Shown: positions 46,736 to 57,600, counted from the first letter of the stretch. The stretch: 64,000 bases of DNA from Reticulitermes lucifugus (GCA_026260175.1 JAKCWW010000049.1:63531-127530), one strand, 5' to 3'. The notes: generated by a model not told the origin, from the sequence alone. A program made the numbers and translations.

Positions 46736-48289
46736 ACGGTGTCATATTCCAGAATATTCAGATTTAATGTTGCTTGACACGAAGACATCAGAGATACTAA
46801 ACGTTAGAAGTGTGCGGTGATGCACTTGTGGGTCTGTGCCCAGGCTTGAGAGTCTGCTGCTCAAGAATGAATTGCTCTGCCGTGTGTAGCTACACGGAAA
46901 GCTACCCCTTTGTGTCATACCCCGGATTACGGCCTGGATTCAAGAACTGTGTCTTCTCAGCAAGGTGCGAGCGATTTATGAAACACAACACAATATCTCC
47001 AGAACTGGCGTCTCACTTCGGAACTACTAAGAATATTGTTTTAGGTAATAAGATTTGCAGACGGAAATCCTGATGAACTTGGAGTTAAATTATTTCGTGA
47101 ACAAATAATCTTCGGATTGCTGTAAAGACAGAACTGTCAACCACTTCTCAGTTCATACGCAGCACTATTTCTTATAGGCTACTTGAAATTGGTAAATCGC
47201 CTTCCCAATGTATCGCTTTTTTGCACATAAATAAATTGCTCTCTCAGTTTTGTGTCAGTCTCTATCCTCTTTTGTTTCTTACTCCATGGAAATATCTACA
47301 TATCTTCTTCTTTTTAACTTCAAAAGGCCTTTTATCTATTTTATTCCAATTGTCCATAAGCCATTATTATCTCGAAATTGACGCTTTGTTTTTATTCCTT
47401 GTGCACTCTGTTAAGAATTTCTGCTTTATGTTTTACACCATCTGCTTTGTTTACAATTATATGCGCAGTTATAATTACAGGCATGATATGTAACACTCCA
47501 ATGATGGGTCTGTCTTTTATTCGGAAGGTGGTCAGAATATGACACTCCAAACTGAAAATTTTCCTCAGTCCCATCAGGTTAAGAATAATTTTGGGATAAA
47601 GGAGAAACTTGTTAAATTTCGATGAAGAATTTAAGGAAATTAAAGTAAATCTCCTTGCATTCCGAACATCAGCAGCAAACAGAGTTCAATGTTTATCCTC
47701 CCGGTCTGGATGCATTAGCGAGAGTGGCCGGGCCCTGTGGCTGTTCTGGACGAGATTATCGGAAAAAGTCCCTACCTTTGCCGACTACCGAACTGGGGTA
47801 GGGTTAATTGAATCCCATCACAGTATACTAACCAAGGCCGCTACCTGTTCTCGTCACTTCCCGCATTTGGACCTGTACGTATCTTACGTATATTCAACAC
47901 TACATAAAATTATATCACAGAACGCCAGACTGTAATCAAATAAAGAAACACGACTGAAGTTAAGATGAAGACACAAGCCTTACGCTTTTCGCGTTCAACT
48001 CACAATTTCATGTTGATAGATCTCGGCTCGGAAACAGGACACATTCCTACTGTCGCCTGGCAAGCAATGCATAATATAGTTTCAATCTTCTCCTTCGTAA
48101 TCGTGATCTTACAAATTTCTGCCTATCATTCTCGTCCTCATTATTCACCATTATTTTCATGTTCATCTTCTTATTTATTATAGTTTATCTTCTTTTCTTC
48201 TTCCGTATTCCCTCATGAAACCGAAGTCTTTGCCTCTGCAATAGTTATTTTCCCATCAGCGATTCTCAAATTGCTGGTATCAATAACTG
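46736..48289. other. No recognisable gene
   Basis: Open frames at 46,810-47,073, 47,221-47,493 and 47,609-47,935 are short and unrelated to any family I know. The last has a cluster of Ser/Arg but no motif. Confidence 0.35.
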
Positions 48290-48935
48290 TTATAGTGTGA
48301 GTTTCATACTGTATAGGCCGGGTAGAGGGGTATAGCTTACTAATTATGACTCGGTAGGTTTCTTTACTTTTACACCACACAAAATGTGTGGGTTGGTGTA
48401 GCTTTATACCATACAGACCGGGAAGTTTGGAGTAGCTTTATGCTGTACGGACCGGGTAGGTTGGTATATCTTGACACAATACGTACCGGATAGGTTGGTG
48501 CTGCTTTACAACCATACAAACAACGTAGGTTGGTGTACCTTTATACCATACAGACCGGGTAGACTTTACACCATACAGATCTTTATACCATACAGAACAG
48601 GTACGTCTTTGTAGCTTTATTCCTTACAGACCGGGTAGGGCGGTATAGCTTTATACCATACAGACCGGGTAGACTTTACACCATACAGAAACTTACACCA
48701 TACAAAACTTTATACCATACAGAACAAGCACGTCTGTGTAGCTTTGTACCGTACAGACCGGGTTATTTGGTGTTACTTTATATCGTACAGGCCGAATAGG
48801 TTGGTGTAACTTTATACCATGCGGACCGTTTAGTTTGTGTAGCATTATACCATACAGATCGGGTAGGTTGATGCGGATTTATATTATACTGTTCGGGTAA
48901 GGTAGCAAAGCTTTATAATATACGGACCAAGCTGC
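48290..48935. repeat. ~34-bp minisatellite
   Basis: The unit GGTTGGTGTAGCTTTATACC plus ATACAGACCGGGTA recurs about 17 times with substitutions and partial units (for example ACTTTACACCATACAGA at 48,562 and 48,672). The array is imperfect and looks old. Confidence 0.85.
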
Positions 48936-49234
48936 AAACGCGTATTTTCAAACGCTCAGTTAAAATCTCGTCTGGGTTACCAGCTATCCTGACTAAAGGT
49001 TTTCGTGATTTTTCTCAGTCTCACCAGTCTGTGATACTAACCGTCTTATTTCATAGCTGCTTGTTACTGAATTCTTACAATTAATTATCATATCTAAACC
49101 TCATTCGGAAATATGCAGCTTAAAAGGGTGGAACAGCTACATAAGCAGAGCAAGTCCTTTATTCCATCAGTGTTTGTGAAAAAGTCGGATTCCCGTTCCA
49201 GTCATCTGGAGTATGACGTCTTATAAAGTATTAT

Positions 49235-49460
49235 ATAAGTGACAACGTTTCGGAGGACCTTACTACGATCATTTTCAGGGACGTTCAAGGAGATTTATTT
49301 TATTTTCTGTTCTTCTCTTGGGGTATCTTGAAGGTACCGACAGCAAACTCCGCCGAAACTATGGTACAGATATTGCGGTCTACATGTCATCACGTTCCAG
49401 AGCCCTGAAACCTTCATCAGCAACTCTTTGGGAGTCTCAAATCTAGCAATATGTAATTTT
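49235..49460 (-). repeat. Decayed hammerhead-like core with linked repeat
   Basis: On the minus strand CUGAAAA (49,278-49,272, G8 lost) is followed by a weak stem II, GAAAC, loop GUU and GUC (49,243-49,241). The downstream segment at 49,360-49,440 (ACGTTCCAGAGCCCTGAAAC) may belong to the related fragment family. No long inverted repeat is visible. Confidence 0.4.
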
Positions 49461-50289
49461 TGTACTGTGTTTTCTTTGATATCCATCGTTGAAGGTGGTC
49501 TGGTGGTTACAGTGTTTGACCATTACCTAAGAAGTTCCGGAATTTTTTAAGTCGTTGCGGCTAACATAAAAATAAATTTGTCGTAACATGTCTTCCAGCG
49601 CAATGAAGTACGTTCTTCTGAACACAGGGGTATGCTCGACACGTGAAATGTCGTGTACCAAATGTATTTAAGTTAAAATCAACTAATGCACAAGATTGTT
49701 AACAGAGTAAGATGTATTTATACACATACATACGTTTCGGCAATCAAATTTCCGTCTTTATGGGGCATTCATGAAAGAATCACAAGCATTTACGGCATCC
49801 AAATACACAACAGTTGGATTTACAACAGAAACACTCACGCAGCTCACAATATTAAAAAATATAGATCCATAAAACTATAAAATCCAAAATTAAGAGCAAT
49901 AATACATTATATCTGGAACAGTGAATATAAACAAATATGCCATATAACACTGAGCAGAAATTATATACAAATAGTTTCTCATAATTCAACCAAATTTTGA
50001 ATTACAACATTACCAGGCAGTACACAATATACCACAGGACGGTTAACAACGCAGCAAAATGACAAGCTCAAAAGTGATCGAACAACTAGTACACATAGGC
50101 AGCTGTCAAGCACAAATTTAATTATCTTTTTAATATTCTATACTACAACTATCTTCAATTTTAAAAATATTTAATAAAAAACACTGAAGAAAGATAAGTT
50201 ATCACTATGAACAGAAAGACAAGTGATATTTAGTGCTCGTGGCTTACAAGATCATGTGTTGTGAAATTGAGTGAAAAACAATTGGATGT
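49461..50289. other. No recognisable gene
   Basis: Very AT-rich, with many CAAAT/ATTA runs; short frames are not supported. Confidence 0.4.
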
Positions 50290-50310
50290 ATTATAGATTG
50301 TGAGCTCTCG

Positions 50311-50362
50311 ACGATCCCCCTGAGGATGGCACAGAGTGTGCCGAAACATATGTAGGGGCAAA
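50311..50362 (+). ncRNA. Hammerhead-ribozyme-like motif, intact
   Basis: Stem I strand CCCC (50,316-50,319), CUGAGGA (50,320-50,326), extra U, stem II GGCAC/GUGCC with a 5-nt loop, GAAAC (50,343-50,347), loop AUAU, GUA (50,352-50,354) and stem I strand GGGG (50,355-50,358). All invariant core residues are present. About 30 nt further on lies GTGCATTTGTTGG, the phrase shared with the 12.5 and 54.0 kb elements, so the three are one family. The predicted cleavage site is after the A at 50,354. Confidence 0.68.
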
Positions 50363-52160
50363 ATATCAGTGAAAGAAAGTGTAGTGCATTTGTTGGATTG
50401 AAATAGAATTAATTAATTATCAAAAATGCACGGTATATATAATACAAACATCTTACTCTGTTAATAATCTCGTGCATTAGTTCGCTTTAACTTAAACTCA
50501 TGATAAATTACACGGTACATACATCATAAAAAATGTACCAAATGTAGGTATACTGCAAGAAATGAACAGTGTGAAAAAGGCCTGGCGTTGAAATGTCTGA
50601 AGAATTTCACGTTCACTTTACAGTCTGCGTACAATCGTTTCAAATAATATTGCGTACTCCGCGGTTACCATTCCCTTGTCTCTGACGATGGCGTTTAGAA
50701 CTCGTCTATTATCATCTGTAAAAGCTTCGCCGTGTACGCATTCGATACGTCCGCTTGATGGCTACGATACACGCCGTCATGGAACAAAATAGGCGTCAAT
50801 AATGCAGGCTCTGTATTCATTAAGTTTTTTCCTCAATGGATTAGATCGGAATTAACTAGGCAGTCCATTACTGACTCGCTGGCCTCAGTAACTAGGCTGC
50901 TGCCCCCTCACACGTATTGTGTCAGCAGTCAGCGTATTGATTTAAAATGCCAGTCAAACGGTCGAAACGAGATACAATCTACACAGTTTCACAAGTTTCA
51001 TATTGAAAGCGATCTCAATAAAATCACACGAGTCAATGTTACAGGTTATAAAGTGCGCCATATTTATGGGCTTATAAGCGTTACAAACAAGACATAGAAA
51101 CCGACACAACGGAAGGTCTTGTGCCTTCCTGGACTATAATGTCCATTGAATGAAATTAAGAAATATATTTACAGTAAATGATCATTGTGTACGTAGCATG
51201 TGGCCAAGCACATACGTGTATTCAGGTTGCGGGTAAATAAGACGGAATCCAGATAATTGAGGGTAACCGACAAGGTGGAGCACTCCAATTTAGTGATAAG
51301 GTAAGGATCTAATTATTTCTACTGTTAAAGCCCAGCGTGTTACGAAATGCTTCTTTGAGTCTCGGAATTTGATGGATTTCGTGAGTGGAAAATAAGCTTT
51401 CGGGTGATCGGAATTAGTAACTGTGCTGAGATTACGGAAACAATTACCATGAACCCACCGCCTCCTCCACTTCTCCCACCAGCTGTTACGCTTCCGTCTT
51501 CAGCATACATCCCTAGATTCACCTCCAGTCTTCTGGCCTTTCTCTTCACAGAAATGTTTTTTTTGTGATAGCCCTCGACAATCACAAGCGCTTTGGGTTA
51601 GCTGATGTAGGCCACAGGAGTCAGGAGGAGCATAAAACAGTAGCCACAGAGAGAAAACCCCGAAACATCATATTTCCCAATATATATATTGTGTTACTTT
51701 CCATCGTGTCAGTATAGCTGAGAGTCTGTCAAATTCTTAAGGATGACTTTGTGCATAAATGTAGTTATTAATAGGTTAGGTCTTTCGTGGTTTTTAAACT
51801 TTTACACAGTCATTCTGTTTCTTGTTTTCTTGACTGAAATAAATATTCGTTCGTGGGTTAACACTACCGTTTTACGGAGCAGGAATTTAATTTGCGCATT
51901 TTCCTAATGCATTTGCATGTCCAATGCCCAGGAAGTAAGTGCGAATGAGGTAAAAATGAAGATGCCCTTGTGTACGCCAAGGAAGGCGTATAGGGAAATG
52001 GAAGTGTTACATCACTCATTCGTAAACTGGGAACTAGTCAGAAGTGAGAGGTCAGCTTCACACTCCGAACGCTTCACTTCGGGAGAAAGACTCCCCGAAA
52101 TCTATTGAATAAGAAGCTGGTTGGGCTCCAGTACCGGTCTGGACGTTTGGAGAACAGAGA
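50363..52160. other. No recognisable gene
   Basis: The first ~50 bp is the conserved tail of the ribozyme element. The rest holds no recognised repeat. The minus frame at 51,340-51,585 is glycine-rich through low complexity. Confidence 0.4.
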
Positions 52161-52164
52161 AATG

Positions 52165-52240
52165 TATTACAACCGCCGGGAAACGAACCACGTCTCCCCG
52201 GGTGTCCAGCCCGTAGGCTAGTCACTATATAGGTTGCAGT
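52165..52240 (-). repeat. SINE B-type tRNA-like head fragment
   Basis: The minus strand reads TATAGTGACTAGCCTACGGG and then GGTTCGTTTCCCGGC, a box A/box B pair matching the head subtype of the copy at 42.58 kb. No body is attached. Confidence 0.5.
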
Positions 52241-52552
52241 CTCCTGGCTGTCCTCGTGACAGGGAGGGACGTTTGTGGTTCAGAAACTGTAGGATATGCG
52301 GGTGAATACTGGCAGAGGGAACTGTGAGCTTCTACGTACTGTAACGACTAATGGGCATATATGACCTTAAGAATGACAGACAGTAGCAGACTGCGCATGA
52401 ATGTCAAACAGTTTAATATTTTCATAAATACGAACAAGCTGAAAAGATCGTTATAATTTATTTAATTACATTAAGAATTAATTACAAATGATTTATGCAA
52501 TTAGGTGTCAAATTTTGAAACTTGTCTGCAGTCAGAAGAATAACATGCATTA

Positions 52553-52790
52553 TAACCGCCATGACATGCCGCTCCCTTCCAGTAGGCTGTGTCAGGGCTT
52601 CGGCGGTTAGTGACCGGCCTGTCACCGCGGATGTCCGTATTCAGTTCCAGTCCAGCCAATATGAGATTTGTGGTGGAAAATGTGGCACTGGGACATTTCT
52701 TTTCTCAGTACCTTGAATTTCCCCTGCCAGTATCATTCCGTCGGTGCTCCATGCTCTTTCGTTCACCTGTCACCGACGCTACGTAATCTC
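52553..52790 (+). repeat. SINE family D copy, diverged, lacking the 3' domain
   Basis: The head phrase CGGCGGTTAGTGACCGGCCT and body phrase TTTGTGGTGGAAAATGTGGC followed by ACTGGGACA match the 14.4 kb copy read on its sense strand. The distinct 3' domain with its AAGGCTGCGGTGCG phrase is absent, so the copy is truncated or of another subtype. Confidence 0.7.
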
Positions 52791-53127
52791 AGCAATACAA
52801 CACACTCAATAAAAGCGATACACTGCCTGTTCCAGAGATAGACAACTTGCTTTTTGATCGTTCACAGTTCTTTTGTTTAACAGGCCGTTATATGCGTGCA
52901 CGGCTTGTGTATGAAACTTTATATGAAATCAGAGTTGTCATTCCGTCTGTGTTAATTTAGGACATGTTACGTAAAATGATTATTATTTTATTTCCCTACG
53001 AGGGTTAAGACCGTTAAAACGTAAAGAGAAAATCCTGAGGTCTGTCATTTGTAGGCCTTGTGTTGATTTTAACAGAATATTTTCCCATTGATTTACTTTT
53101 ATACACCATAGCGGTTGAGGGATATGC

Positions 53128-53358
53128 GTACTGAGATTTTCGCTCTTCCGAGATGTTACACAATATATATTGGTAGTAGCTACCGACGTTTCGAGTAAAA
53201 TAAGCAATCCCAACTTCAAGGGCCAAGTAGTGCAAGAAGAATTATTCTTGGACTACTTAACTCATGAAGATGGGAAGGAGAGGTTGACCCGAAACGTCGA
53301 TAACTAACTACCAATCTACACTGCTTCGCGTCGCAGAAGAGCGAAGATCTCATTTACA
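53128..53358. repeat. Fold-back element with two decayed divergent hammerhead-like cores
   Basis: Outer arms of about 65 bp (CTGAGATTTTCGCTCTT...CGACGTTTCG and the complement ending at 53,358) enclose two cores. The plus core reads AUGAAGA (C3 lost, 53,264-53,270), extra U, GGG...CCC stem II and GAAACGUCGAUA. The minus core at about 53,218-53,170 keeps GAAACGUCGGUA. Between them a second inverted repeat (about 53,225-53,259) forms a central hairpin. Same head-to-head design as 4.9 kb. Confidence 0.65.
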
Positions 53359-53629
53359 TTACGGCGGTAGCCTAAAATCACGGGTATGCATGATGCGAAA
53401 TTACAGTTTTTCTGAATACGCAGACCATGAACTTGATAACCTCTTGAAAGACAGCTTGATAGAAAAAATAATGCTAATACCTAGACATAGATTTTATTGG
53501 TAAATTTCGAGGTTGCAATTTCGACAGAAACATAGATACCTCTCGACTGCTTCATAGCGGCAAATTATATTTGGCAATTACTGCCACTTGGGTACGTATC
53601 TGTAACTATAAGAATAACGTATTCAATGG

Positions 53630-53641
53630 GAGGGGGGGGGT
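53630..53641. repeat. G-run
   Basis: Low-complexity guanine run, followed by AT-rich TATATTATA sequence to about 53,720. Confidence 0.7.
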
Positions 53642-53751
53642 GGAGAAAAGCAAAAATTTAAAATTTCATTATTTGTTATAATTATATATGATTATATATT
53701 ATATATTATTATAAATGTGTTATTTATTATAATACCTTATCGCTTGAGGGA

Positions 53752-53925
53752 TCAAGTTTTCTGGGATAAGGGACTATGTCGCTTGGTGAGTGTTTCCCGA
53801 CGTTTTGAAAATCTTGTCACCTTTGTCTTGCCCTTGAATTTGAAGACGGCATGATCCTTCAAAACGCCGGAAAACGTTCACCTAAAGACACGGTTTCGCA
53901 CTCCAGAATCCTTGATGGCACCGCT
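53752..53925. repeat. Fold-back element, old copy
   Basis: Imperfect arms of about 65 bp (GAGTGTTTCCCGACGTTTTGA against TCAAAACGCCGGAAAACGTTC, and outward). The plus strand has UUGAAGA, extra C, GGCAUGAUCCUUC and AAAACGCCGGA, a core with several lesions. The right flank carries CCGCTGTGAGAACCTCAAAT, complement of the phrase seen at 57.44 kb. Confidence 0.55.
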
Positions 53926-53963
53926 GTGAGAACCTCAAATCTACGTCGTCAGTTGTTCAGAAT

Positions 53964-54112
53964 ATATACTGTCAATTTCACATTATGATGCCCTGATGAT
54001 GGCAATGTAAAAGTGCCGAAATGCTTATTGGGGTAATCTTTTAATAAAGAAATCAATGACAAAATTTGATTTGGTGCATTTGTTGGTGTGAAGTAATCAA
54101 ATATACTGTCAA
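53964..54112 (+). mobile_element. 125-bp TSD-bounded insertion with hammerhead-like core
   Basis: A 12-bp perfect direct repeat ATATACTGTCAA flanks the insert (53,964-53,975 and 54,101-54,112). The insert begins with a core: CUGAUGA (53,993-53,999), extra U, GGCA/UGCC stem II and GAAAU, with the cleavage triplet lost. It ends with the conserved tail GGTGCATTTGTTGGTGTGAA. It has no long inverted repeat, so it looks like the minimal mobile unit of the family. Confidence 0.7.
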
Positions 54113-54792
54113 ATTGGTTATTGGATAGCGGATTGAAACATTTGTGAAGAGAAACGGTCTTGGTATATCCATCATTTGCCTGGATGGTCTAGGAAGAACG
54201 AAGGACCGAAGTTATGGTATCACGTCTCCGAGAAGAAATGTAATGCTTTCAATCCGCTCTCAACTGATTAGTGTTCAGGTAGTACCTGCTTGTCATCTCG
54301 ACCGGCCAACATTACTGAGCTACTCTAGGTTATCGTCAGTCACTCGGTGTAAGTACGGGATAGTAGGCCAGCTGTCGGTCACTTACTCCGTCCAGCAACG
54401 GCCAAATAGGCTTACTTACTGGGTAGGAGGTGGCAGTAAGTATTCATATAAACACTCTGTTACGTGTCAGATGTGGAGCCTTGTTTATGCTTTTCTTTTT
54501 ACAGAATTACGGTGACAATACTTACATTGGTGCACTCTGGGTAGGAATATATATTGCATGATATTAACCTTTTATAACCCAGTAGTAGTTATGTGTACCA
54601 CCTGGTGTAACGTTAAGAAACTCTGCAATTTACCACCCAGTTTATTTACGGGTTTCATATCACTCTCACGCTAAACATTTGTTATTCCCTTCAACAACAT
54701 TTGTCTGTTGTATTATAACGAACACGGATTGTTTTCTGTGAAGTAGGAACTCATTTATTCATTGTTTGCATCTTATTTTGGTGTACGACGGG

Positions 54793-55058
54793 GTATTTAA
54801 TAGGAATATTGGTTGCTTGTTTGCACAACAGTGTTTTATTTCATTATATTATTGTGTAAACAATAATTGTAATAATAATTTATCTATTACGCGTAATGAG
54901 ATATTTACAATAACCTGAAGATGGTTTATGCAATTCGAAACATGTCGTAGTAGGAGATGATTTATTCTTATACTCGTAATTATTATGTTTACACGAAAAA
55001 TAATGTAATACAATAAAACACTCTTGTGCAGATAAGAAACCAATATTCTTATTAAATA
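54793..55058. repeat. Fold-back element with hammerhead-like core
   Basis: Arms of about 90 bp (TATTTAATAGGAATATTGG... from 54,793 and its complement ending at 55,058) surround a plus-strand core. CUGAAGA is at 54,915-54,921, then extra U, a weak stem II (GGUU/AAUUC), GAAAC (54,937-54,941), loop AUGUC and GUA (54,947-54,949). Core residues are intact but stems I and II are weak. The palindrome explains the open frame at 54,849-55,061. Confidence 0.65.
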
Positions 55059-56250
55059 CATCAGAAACTCAGTTTCATATACTATTTACATAAAGTTCAG
55101 TCTTCAAATGGTGACACTGAAATTATGAAACTTTTCCTACTCATTAAACTTGATCCGTTACACCATTTTGCCCACATAACTTATTTGTATGTGGTTCTTA
55201 GACAAAGCACTGTTTATTTCTCTGTATAATATTAAACATTTGAAATTATAGTTGAGATATTTTGCGTGTGATAAGTAATGAAATTTTAAATATTAATCAG
55301 CTAAATTCAAATTTCAAATTGCTTTAGTGATATTAAATCGATGAGCGGTTTAAATTTGGATATGCGAAATTGTAATTTTAGTGGTTTTGACGTTGTCCTC
55401 CTTGCGTTATGAGATGTTACGTGGTATACTCAGATTAATAACTGCGCTAATTGTTCTGGACAACTCATTTATAGCGAGAGTCCGGTCCAGTAGTTATACA
55501 AATTATGACTAAAATTGTGTTTGGGATCTGTACAAACCGAGAGCTAAGGCACGTAATGGTCCACTAACTTTTCATAACTGCAAACAATTATGTATGTTAA
55601 AGTTTATGATCCCGGAATATACGATGTCTTTAGGCAACTATTTAATTTTTTTGTGTGAAATTTGTTTAAGGTGCCAAATTTACATTACCTATTCTGGACA
55701 AAGTTGCAGGTATACATCGTTTTACACGCTCTACATAACTATAAAACGAACTAGTTTCTAAAACACCTTTTAAAATGACGACGTCATGTAGCTTTTGCGC
55801 GAACATATCGGCCATGAAAAGAGGGTAGTTATGGAAATGAAATTCTGTGCACGGCACACTCACAACTTCAGTGGAACCGCTGATGAATTTTAAGATGACA
55901 TAAAGAGGAAGTAGATGGCGCGACCAACGCGCCTTTCTGTGTGGAAACGTGAGCATCGAATTGCAATAACACAAGCAGTATTATCTTAGGCGTTTAAAAG
56001 AGTCCCGGTTTATTCTTGGAAAATTTATGTTTTATTTGTGCTGCAGACAATACATGCAGTTTTTTAAGTTCACATCAATAAAAGGCGGAAGATCAAACCG
56101 TTGTTTCTCGGTTTGGAATTTAATGATTGGCCTATGTCATTTCCGCGACGATCTTAAAATGAAGGTATTATGAAATGTTCGTGGCTCAGGGTCCTTATTC
56201 GCATAGTATTTGTAACACAAAATTTTACTGTGGTAACGGTATAGGTAGCT
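55059..56250. other. No recognisable gene
   Basis: A 102-codon minus frame at 55,666-55,974 is less AT-rich than its surroundings and has no stop over its length. I recognise no domain and leave it uncalled. Confidence 0.4.
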
Positions 56251-56445
56251 GAAGATTCAAGCCTCCTGGGATATACCGTCGTGTTGAGTGGTAAATATCT
56301 ACCGATGCGGGAGAAGCATGCTGCCTTTATCTTTAGGGGTTAGCTGTCAGACTATTAGACCTGAAGATGGAGGCAGCACCCTTCTCTTACATCGGTAACT
56401 GTTTACCACTCGACACGGCGCACATTATAGCAGGCTCGAATGTTC
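56251..56445. repeat. Fold-back element, GGAGGCAGC subtype
   Basis: Arms of roughly 80 bp pair outward from about 56,335/56,361 (CGTGTTGAGTGGTAAATATC against GTTTACCACTCGACACGG, and ATTCAAGCCTCCTGG against CAGGCTCGAAT). The plus strand has CUGAAGAUGGAGGCAGCACC, then CUUCUC and GGUAACUG: a hammerhead-like 5' half with a lost GAAAC. Related to 16.2 and 45.35 kb. Confidence 0.6.
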
Positions 56446-56860
56446 TTCTGCATCACTGCAAGGAACCCATTATCTCGAAATACCTATCTCCTGCTCTAAC
56501 ATTAAGAGAATGTGCATGTATTCTTTCAAAGCGTATTTATGTGTTTGGAATAATTCTAAAAAAGCAGCGATGATTTCCCTAAACAGAATTAACGGAATTT
56601 GGTTTGCACTGGAGAATCAGTGTTGTCTGTGAGGGAGAAGCTAAATTTTTAAACATTATTTATATAAATTTCAGAAGTCGAACTGTGAAATGAGATTCAA
56701 TTACCTTTGCAATTATCACAGAGTTTAGTATTAAGATAGATTTTCTTGTGTGTGACGCCGTGCAGTTTGGTAGATAAGTACATCCCAGAAGACTGCGTTG
56801 TTAAAGTTCTGTGTAAGTTTTTACTGGTCACACACGTATGCTTTGTAAACTAAGCTGTGG

Positions 56861-56945
56861 ATTTCGTTAGGTATGTGTGTGGTGAAGGGCCCGCAGCAGA
56901 TGCTACGGACGCACCGCAGCCTTCAGGCTAATATTTCGTTAGGTA
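56861..56945 (-). repeat. 59-bp SINE D 3'-end insertion with perfect 13-bp TSD
   Basis: ATTTCGTTAGGTA occurs at 56,861-56,873 and 56,933-56,945. Between them the 59-bp insert matches only the 3' domain of the SINE at 14.4 kb (sense AAGGCTGCGGTGCGTCCGTA), with a CA-rich tail. Extreme 5' truncation with an intact 3' end is what target-primed reverse transcription produces, and it marks the functional 3' end of SINE D. Confidence 0.85.
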
Positions 56946-57439
56946 AATATTTATTTTTAGATTGTTATTGTTACCCTTCACATTATTTATTCAGCAACAT
57001 GCATAGTAAATACAACAGATTTATTTTTATTACATGTAACTTAATTATGAGTGGTTAATTAATCATGATTCTTAGCACGACAGTTGAAACTCATTAAAGT
57101 TTAACCTTTGACCTTCTATAGCTACGTGTAGGCTACTGCCTAACCACAACGCCCGCTTCTACACATGAGCGATATGAATGCGGAGATATTCATGGTGCTG
57201 TAATAGTTCGATAATTTGATATTATGTCCTGTTAATTGATCCTCATCTTACTTCCATGCCAATTAGTTATCCTTAACTGTCCTATTAACGACGTCACCAT
57301 CCAACCGTGAACCGGCTCTCAAACTGAACATTAAGTAACCAGTCATTACGGGATTCTAAAGGCTCACAGCATTGTCCTGCATTGCGTAGCGTAAAGAGTT
57401 ATGTCTTAAAATTTCGAAGTCCTGTAAAGTAAAGCGATT

Positions 57440-57600
57440 CGTGATTTGAGGTTCTCACAGCTCTGCCTTCTGAGATGTGACGCTGTCTAGTGTGGTGGAA
57501 ATGTACTACCGTTTCTGATGATCCTGCTAGCTCCATCTTCAGGGTATTAGAAAAGACGTTGCTATGCCACTTGATTACACACATCCCAGAGCACAGCAAC
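57440..57600 (-). repeat. Decayed Penelope-associated repeat with hammerhead-like core
   Basis: On the minus strand CUGAAGA (57,542-57,536) is followed by U, a GGAG-starting weak stem II, GAAAC (57,515-57,511) and GGUAGUA. On the plus strand the phrase GAGGTTCTCACAGCTCTG, then GATGTGACGCTGTCTAGTG, lies just left. Similar phrases at 7.3, 46.5 and 53.9 kb indicate one dispersed family. Confidence 0.5.

Noticed and set aside
48290-48935. CRISPR-like regularly spaced repeats (also 59.0-59.6 kb)
   Set aside because: These are head-to-tail minisatellites without unique spacers, in a genome full of SINEs and LINEs of animal type.
55666-55974. 102-codon minus-strand frame as a gene
   Set aside because: Composition is slightly less AT-rich than around it, but no domain or splice context can be shown.
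2999-57545. Autonomous Penelope-like element in the window
   Set aside because: I looked for RT and GIY-YIG coding traces beside the cores on both strands and found none.
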